Source: an uncultured Eubacterium sp.
Lineage (GTDB): Bacteria > Bacillota > Clostridia > Peptostreptococcales > Anaerovoracaceae
DNA length: 9,619 nt
Direction of reading: 5' to 3'
Assembly (NCBI GenBank): GCA_947367725.1
Contig: CANBFZ010000042.1
Span: forward strand, 1-9,619
The notes under the pieces were generated by a model. The model made no database searches and was not told the origin of the DNA. It worked only from the letters and a program-made list of their open reading frames with translations. The position numbers were made by a program, and so were the translations under genes. Positions 5,544 through 9,619 of this stretch are shown in pieces. Each line of letters begins with the position of its first letter. The first letter of the stretch is position 1.

Positions 5544-7466
5544 ATGTATTGTAAAGAATGTGGAAAACTGCTGGGCGCTGACGACAAGTTCTGCAGCAAG
5601 TGCGGCACCAGAGTCGAAGAAGGTGAAGATGCGTTCGTGCCTGCCTTTAAGCAGACCGATGCACAGGCAGCGAAAACAGAAGAAGTGATGATCAGGAGAA
5701 GTGTTGCACCAGAACACTTTGACTGGGATCTGGATGGGTACCCGACAGACAATAAAAAGACAGAGGATATTGATTTTAACTGGGATTCTGTACTGGAGGA
5801 AAAACAGCGCAATCTTTTCGCAAGAGAATTGGCGCAGGCAGAGCAGCGGCAGCAGGCAGGATCAGCAGATGATAAAGAAGGAGCGCCAGAAGGCTTTGTT
5901 TGGTCAGAACAATCCAACGAGGGAGCAATAGAAGATGCGGCACAGCCGGTTTCAGAAGAAGCGCTGTTTCAGGAGATGGATGCGTCTATTGCTGAAGAGC
6001 CGACTCGCGTGATGCATCGCAGCGAGAGCAAAACGGACGGCATCGATAGATTCTATACATTCAACCAGAAGAATGCTGCATTTCAGGCGCTTTTGGATCA
6101 AGAGTACGAACGGATTCAGCGCGAACAGGACTTTGTACCGCCTTTCGCAGCAGAGGCAGAGAAAGCAGCCGCTGCAGCGTCGTTATCATCGGATGCTGCG
6201 GCAGCAAGCACCAGCAGACACGAGGAGTTCGACTGGACCCTGCCAGGTGATCGGGATTTGGCTGCGGCGATCAAAGCAGAGGCAGAAGAAGACAGTCAAG
6301 AGACGGAATCGTACAGCGAAGCAGATCCAGCGCAGACGGAGGACGCGGTAGATTGGTCTCCGCAGTCAGCAGAGACGGAAGCGGGCGATACAGAAACTGT
6401 TTATGTAGGTGTGGAGCTGGCGAACCCACCAGCATGTTATATAGAATTAGAGCCGGAGGCGCCTGTGCAGGCAGAGCCAGTACAGGAGATGCAGTGCGAC
6501 GAGGTTGCTGCTGCAGCGCAGTCCGCAGAGACAGCGGAACCGGAAATTGAAGACGCATATGAAAGCAGCGTTAACCTTTATGAAGCGGCAGCGGAATTGC
6601 CAGAAGAAACGGAGGAAGATGCTGACCGTCAGCAGTTGCCCCCCAGCCGGAAAGCGGCGAAAGAGGAGGCAGAAAAAGACAAATCAAGGCTTACTTTTTA
6701 CGATGTCTTTGGCACTGATGACGACGATGATGGTGCGCCGGAAGAGCCAGAGAAGAAGGGAAAAGCCCTGAAAATTATCGCGGCGATTCTTGTCCTCTTT
6801 GTTGCGCTAGACCTAGTAGCGGTGGGCATTCTGCAGTTTGCACCCAATTCCAAAGCCGGCGTGCTGATTGACAGTGGTTATCAGCGGATTCTGCAGCTCT
6901 TTACAGGAGAGAGAGAACCGGAAGAACCGCCTGTAGTGCAGCAAGAGCCTAGTCTCAGTGAAATCGCACAGCTGATTGACCAAAAGAAATCGCTGGGCGT
7001 CAACCTTGCAACCATAGAAGAGGATCAGAATCTGCTGTTTGAAGACGGTAAGGACTATGGTTTTGAGGCGTTTGCCAATGCCTATACTTTTGTCAATAAG
7101 CCATGGTATACAGATGACGAGGGCAATGCAGTCTCCTATGGGGAAGACATCATCGGAACGGTCATTCAGTACTATTCTGCATGGGTCGATAAAATAAATG
7201 GAAAAAACGATGATATCCTGGATTTTGTAGATGATGCCTCTCCTTTCTACAGTGACATTGCGGCACTGGAAGAGGGCGAAGGGGTATCCTATGGGATCAA
7301 TAAGCTGGCAATCGGAGAAATCCGCGCCGGCAATGCAGGATTTTATATATTGGTTTCTGTAGCCAAAGTGGACAGCAGTGCAGCTGAGGCGTTTACAGAA
7401 AAGCAGATTGTCTACATGGAGCCTGTCAATAAGCACATGAAGATTGTAGACATAAAAGACATTTAG
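5544..7466 (+). CDS. Zinc-ribbon, acidic-linker, single-pass membrane protein (TcaA/YvbJ-like architecture)
   Basis: A 640-residue protein in four parts. Residues 1-21 form a zinc ribbon with Cys 3, 6, 17 and 20 (CxxC-x10-CxxC). Residues 22-405 are a long, acidic, Ala/Glu-rich and probably disordered cytoplasmic linker. One membrane helix lies at about 408-432, preceded by a basic KKGKALK. Residues 434-640 are an extracytoplasmic domain whose last 100 residues alternate helix and strand, ending with a strand like that of NTF2-fold domains. The same order (cytoplasmic ribbon, helix, outer domain ending NTF2-like) is known from TcaA/YvbJ proteins, but that match is by architecture only. All five linker tryptophans (61, 80, 120, 231, 271) sit in an [FV]-x-W-[DST] motif. 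A more ordered patch occurs at 168-200 (RFYTFNQKNAAFQALLDQEY) and another, TFYDVFG, at 384-390. The start follows AGGAGG (5533-5538) by five bases. The UPF0182 gene follows 11 bp after the stop, so joint function in the envelope is likely. Confidence 0.78.
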   Translation: MYCKECGKLLGADDKFCSKCGTRVEEGEDAFVPAFKQTDAQAAKTEEVMIRRSVAPEHFDWDLDGYPTDNKKTEDIDFNWDSVLEEKQRNLFARELAQAEQRQQAGSADDKEGAPEGFVWSEQSNEGAIEDAAQPVSEEALFQEMDASIAEEPTRVMHRSESKTDGIDRFYTFNQKNAAFQALLDQEYERIQREQDFVPPFAAEAEKAAAAASLSSDAAAASTSRHEEFDWTLPGDRDLAAAIKAEAEEDSQETESYSEADPAQTEDAVDWSPQSAETEAGDTETVYVGVELANPPACYIELEPEAPVQAEPVQEMQCDEVAAAAQSAETAEPEIEDAYESSVNLYEAAAELPEETEEDADRQQLPPSRKAAKEEAEKDKSRLTFYDVFGTDDDDDGAPEEPEKKGKALKIIAAILVLFVALDLVAVGILQFAPNSKAGVLIDSGYQRILQLFTGEREPEEPPVVQQEPSLSEIAQLIDQKKSLGVNLATIEEDQNLLFEDGKDYGFEAFANAYTFVNKPWYTDDEGNAVSYGEDIIGTVIQYYSAWVDKINGKNDDILDFVDDASPFYSDIAALEEGEGVSYGINKLAIGEIRAGNAGFYILVSVAKVDSSAAEAFTEKQIVYMEPVNKHMKIVDIKDI

Positions 7467-7471
7467 GAGGA
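7465..7471 (+). promoter_or_regulatory. Ribosome-binding site deciding a TTG start
   Basis: AGGAGGA overlaps the zinc-ribbon stop codon (7464-7466) and lies six bases before the TTG at 7478. The first in-frame ATG is inside the first membrane helix and has no such site. The TTG start is therefore preferred; it gives a basic cytoplasmic N-terminus before the helix. Confidence 0.8.
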
Positions 7472-7477
7472 TTTATT

Positions 7478-9619
7478 TTGGACAAGAAAAGCAAGGGGCA
7501 GCGACGGCTCAGCGTAATCATTATGTTTATCGTAATAATACTGGCACTGTTTTTATTATTGATAAACTTTATTACTGACTGGCTGTGGTTTAAGGAAATG
7601 GGATATGTGAGTGTATTCCTAAAACAGCTGACGACGGAGCTAGAAGTAGGAATTCCTGTTTTCGTGGTACTCTCCGTTATCATGAATATTTATTTAAGAC
7701 GGCTGAAGAAAGGCTACTTCTCGAAAATTGCGTCGCACGAAGCGACAGATATGAAAAAATTGAACCGCTATACAACTTTGATTTCGGCGGGTTTTGGCAT
7801 ATTCTCCGCATTTTATGCAGTTAGCACACTGTGGTTTGAGATTTTGCAGTTTGCCAATGCAACCGGCTTTGATATTCAGGACCCACTGTTTCATTTAGAT
7901 ATTTCGTTCTATATTTTCCAGTTGGATTTCCTGAAACAGCTCAATGAAATGTTTATCGGCATGGTGCTTCTGATTATCATTGTCACGGTACTTTACTACT
8001 CGATTTTGCTGTCGGTGCATACGCCGGATATGTTCAAGGAAGAGCAGACCGAAGAACCAGCTTACGACAGTGAAGAACGCTATACTGGCGGAGATAATCC
8101 GTTCCAGGGGATGGGCGGCGGTACGCCGTTTGATAAAATCTTTGAAGCCTTTACCGGAAAAAAAGCGCAGGCAAGACCGGCGAAACCTAGAAAAGAATTC
8201 AATGATAATAACTTCAAACAACTTTTGCACATCGCATCTGGGCAGTTGACTTTCCTGGGGGTTGTGTTCTTCCTGATGGTGGGCATCAACTTCTTCTTGA
8301 AGCAGTTTGATCTGCTGCATACGCATACGGGTGCAGTTTATGGTGCTGGATTTACAGATGTGAATATTACCCTCTGGGTATACAGAGTGTTGTGTGTGCT
8401 GGCAGTGGTAGGCGCGCTGACTGTGGTACATCACATCAGAAAGAAGCAATTCAGAAAGATTTTCACCATTCCGGTGATTATGATTTTAGTCGGTGCGCTG
8501 GGTACCGGTGCAGGCTATCTGGTACAGAACTTCATTGTTTCTCCTGACGAAATCAACAAGGAATCTAAATATTTAGAGAGAAATATCGAGTACACCCAGT
8601 ACGCTTATCAGCTCAATAATGTCTCCGTAAAATCTTTTGCGGCAGACAATGCGCTGACCAGCAGCGATATCGCAAAGAATACGGAAACCATTGAGAATAT
8701 TCGTATCAACGATTATCAGCCTGTAAATACATTCTATAATCAGACACAGAGTATCAAACAGTACTACAAGTTTAACGATGTGGATGTGGACCGGTATATG
8801 GTCAACGGTGAATACACCCAGACGTATCTGGCAACCAGAGAAATTGATAAAGAAAAGATTCAGGATACTTGGCTGAACAGACACCTGAAATATACCCATG
8901 GCTACGGCATTGCGCTGTCTAGAGTCGATGCAGTAACGCAGAGCGGACAGCCGGATGTGCTGATCAAAAATATTCCGCCGCAGTCTTCGATTGATGAAAT
9001 CAAGGTGGATCGTCCGGAAATTTACTTTGGAGAAATGACCAACGACTATATTCTGGTCAACACTAGTGAAGAAGAATTTGACTATCCTGACGGCAGTTCC
9101 AATAAGTACAATAAGTACGAAGGCGATGCCGGGATCAAGCTGAACATGCTGAACCGTGTCATGTTCGCGATCAAAGAGCAGAGTATGAAACTGCTGGTTT
9201 CCTCGAATATTAAGAGCGATTCCAGAATTATTATCAACAGAAACGTGGTAGAACGTGTACGGAAGATCATGCCGTATCTCAGCTACGAAGGAGATCCTTA
9301 TGCTGTGATTGCTGACGGAAAAGTGTACTGGATGCTGGATGCGTATACGACTAGTTCGTATTATCCGTATTCTGAGCCGTATACAGGAAAGAACGGAGAT
9401 GTAAACTATATCAGAAACTCTGTAAAGGTGGTCATCGACGCTTACAACGGTGATGTGAACTTCTACATCGTAGATGAGAACGATCCGATTGCTGCAACGT
9501 TCCAGAAGATTTATCCAAAACTGTTTAAAGATATGGAGCAGATGCCGGAAGAACTGGTGTCTCACATCAGATATCCGAATACGCTGTTTGCGATTCAGGC
9601 AGGTGTGTACAGCCGTTAT
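7478..9619 (+). CDS. UPF0182 family membrane protein (partial, runs off the window)
   Basis: The first 714 codons of a protein whose family is usually about 900-1000 residues; no stop occurs before the window ends. Seven membrane helices lie near 11-32, 55-73, 101-123, 158-180, 257-274, 299-317 and 329-350. Positive residues place the N-terminus inside and the large domain from about 353 outside. Family hallmarks are DWLWFKEMGY (34-43), DPLFHLDISFYIF (135-147), GAGFTDVNITL (289-299), SPDEINKESKYLERNIEYT, then FNDVDVDRYMVNGEY, the NRHLKYTHGYG segment, EIYFGEMTNDYILVNT and NYIRNSVKVVIDAYNG. The loop between helices 4 and 5 (181-256) is long and carries GDNPFQGMGGGTPFD. No biochemical function is established for the family as far as I know. 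Translation starts at TTG. The gene follows the zinc-ribbon gene by 11 bp, giving the clearest context clue for both. Confidence 0.93.
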   Translation, partial: MDKKSKGQRRLSVIIMFIVIILALFLLLINFITDWLWFKEMGYVSVFLKQLTTELEVGIPVFVVLSVIMNIYLRRLKKGYFSKIASHEATDMKKLNRYTTLISAGFGIFSAFYAVSTLWFEILQFANATGFDIQDPLFHLDISFYIFQLDFLKQLNEMFIGMVLLIIIVTVLYYSILLSVHTPDMFKEEQTEEPAYDSEERYTGGDNPFQGMGGGTPFDKIFEAFTGKKAQARPAKPRKEFNDNNFKQLLHIASGQLTFLGVVFFLMVGINFFLKQFDLLHTHTGAVYGAGFTDVNITLWVYRVLCVLAVVGALTVVHHIRKKQFRKIFTIPVIMILVGALGTGAGYLVQNFIVSPDEINKESKYLERNIEYTQYAYQLNNVSVKSFAADNALTSSDIAKNTETIENIRINDYQPVNTFYNQTQSIKQYYKFNDVDVDRYMVNGEYTQTYLATREIDKEKIQDTWLNRHLKYTHGYGIALSRVDAVTQSGQPDVLIKNIPPQSSIDEIKVDRPEIYFGEMTNDYILVNTSEEEFDYPDGSSNKYNKYEGDAGIKLNMLNRVMFAIKEQSMKLLVSSNIKSDSRIIINRNVVERVRKIMPYLSYEGDPYAVIADGKVYWMLDAYTTSSYYPYSEPYTGKNGDVNYIRNSVKVVIDAYNGDVNFYIVDENDPIAATFQKIYPKLFKDMEQMPEELVSHIRYPNTLFAIQAGVYSRY

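Noticed and set aside
6813..7436. Minus-strand open frame under the 3' half of the zinc-ribbon gene
   Set aside because: It is opposite a supported coding region and has no recognisable features.
8573..9565. Long minus-strand open frame (330 codons)
   Set aside because: It is antisense to the UPF0182 gene, whose family motifs are unmistakable. The antisense translation is rich in His, Ile and Arg without domain motifs, and no ribosome-binding site or promoter was seen.
1..9619. CRISPR array, insertion sequence, tRNA or rRNA
   Set aside because: No regularly spaced repeats, transposase motifs, terminal inverted repeats or structural RNA sequences were seen in either strand.

Overview
The window is bacterial DNA of mid-range G+C with strong AGGAGG ribosome-binding sites, sigma-A type promoters and TTG use as a start. 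Together with the protein families seen (a RihC-like nucleoside hydrolase, a zinc-ribbon membrane protein, a UPF0182 protein), this suggests a low-to-mid GC Bacillota, probably an anaerobic Clostridia member. The genus cannot be fixed from the sequence alone.

Layout. (1) Positions 48-546, minus strand, more AT-rich than the rest: a decayed type II toxin-antitoxin module. It has a Phd/YefM-like antitoxin with a one-base frameshift and a PIN-domain toxin with a large internal deletion. Its promoter and repeat-rich operator still look intact. (2) Positions 547-795: no gene; a plausible promoter for the next unit. (3) Positions 796-3663, plus strand: a diverged class-V aminotransferase-fold PLP protein that lacks the cysteine-desulfurase cysteine loop, then a RihC-like nucleoside hydrolase, then a ribokinase overlapping it by 4 bp. 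The last two would convert ribonucleosides to base plus ribose, and ribose to ribose-5-phosphate. (4) Positions 3679-4659, minus strand: an AEC-family permease converging on the ribokinase with only 15 bp between stop codons. (5) Positions 4734-4967: a self-contained unit encoding a 34-residue Asn/Lys/Gln-rich peptide with a near-perfect Shine-Dalgarno site and its own terminator. (6) Positions 5012-9619, plus strand: a promoter and three tightly packed membrane-protein genes. These are a 151-residue single-pass coiled-coil protein, a 640-residue zinc-ribbon/acidic-linker/single-pass protein with an extracytoplasmic domain, and the first 714 codons of a UPF0182 protein that runs off the window.

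The best candidates for something undescribed are the three-gene membrane cluster (including five copies of a Trp-centred short motif in the zinc-ribbon protein's linker) and the stripped-down PLP protein linked to nucleoside salvage. Both readings rest on translating the sequence and on family motifs recalled from memory; no database search was possible.
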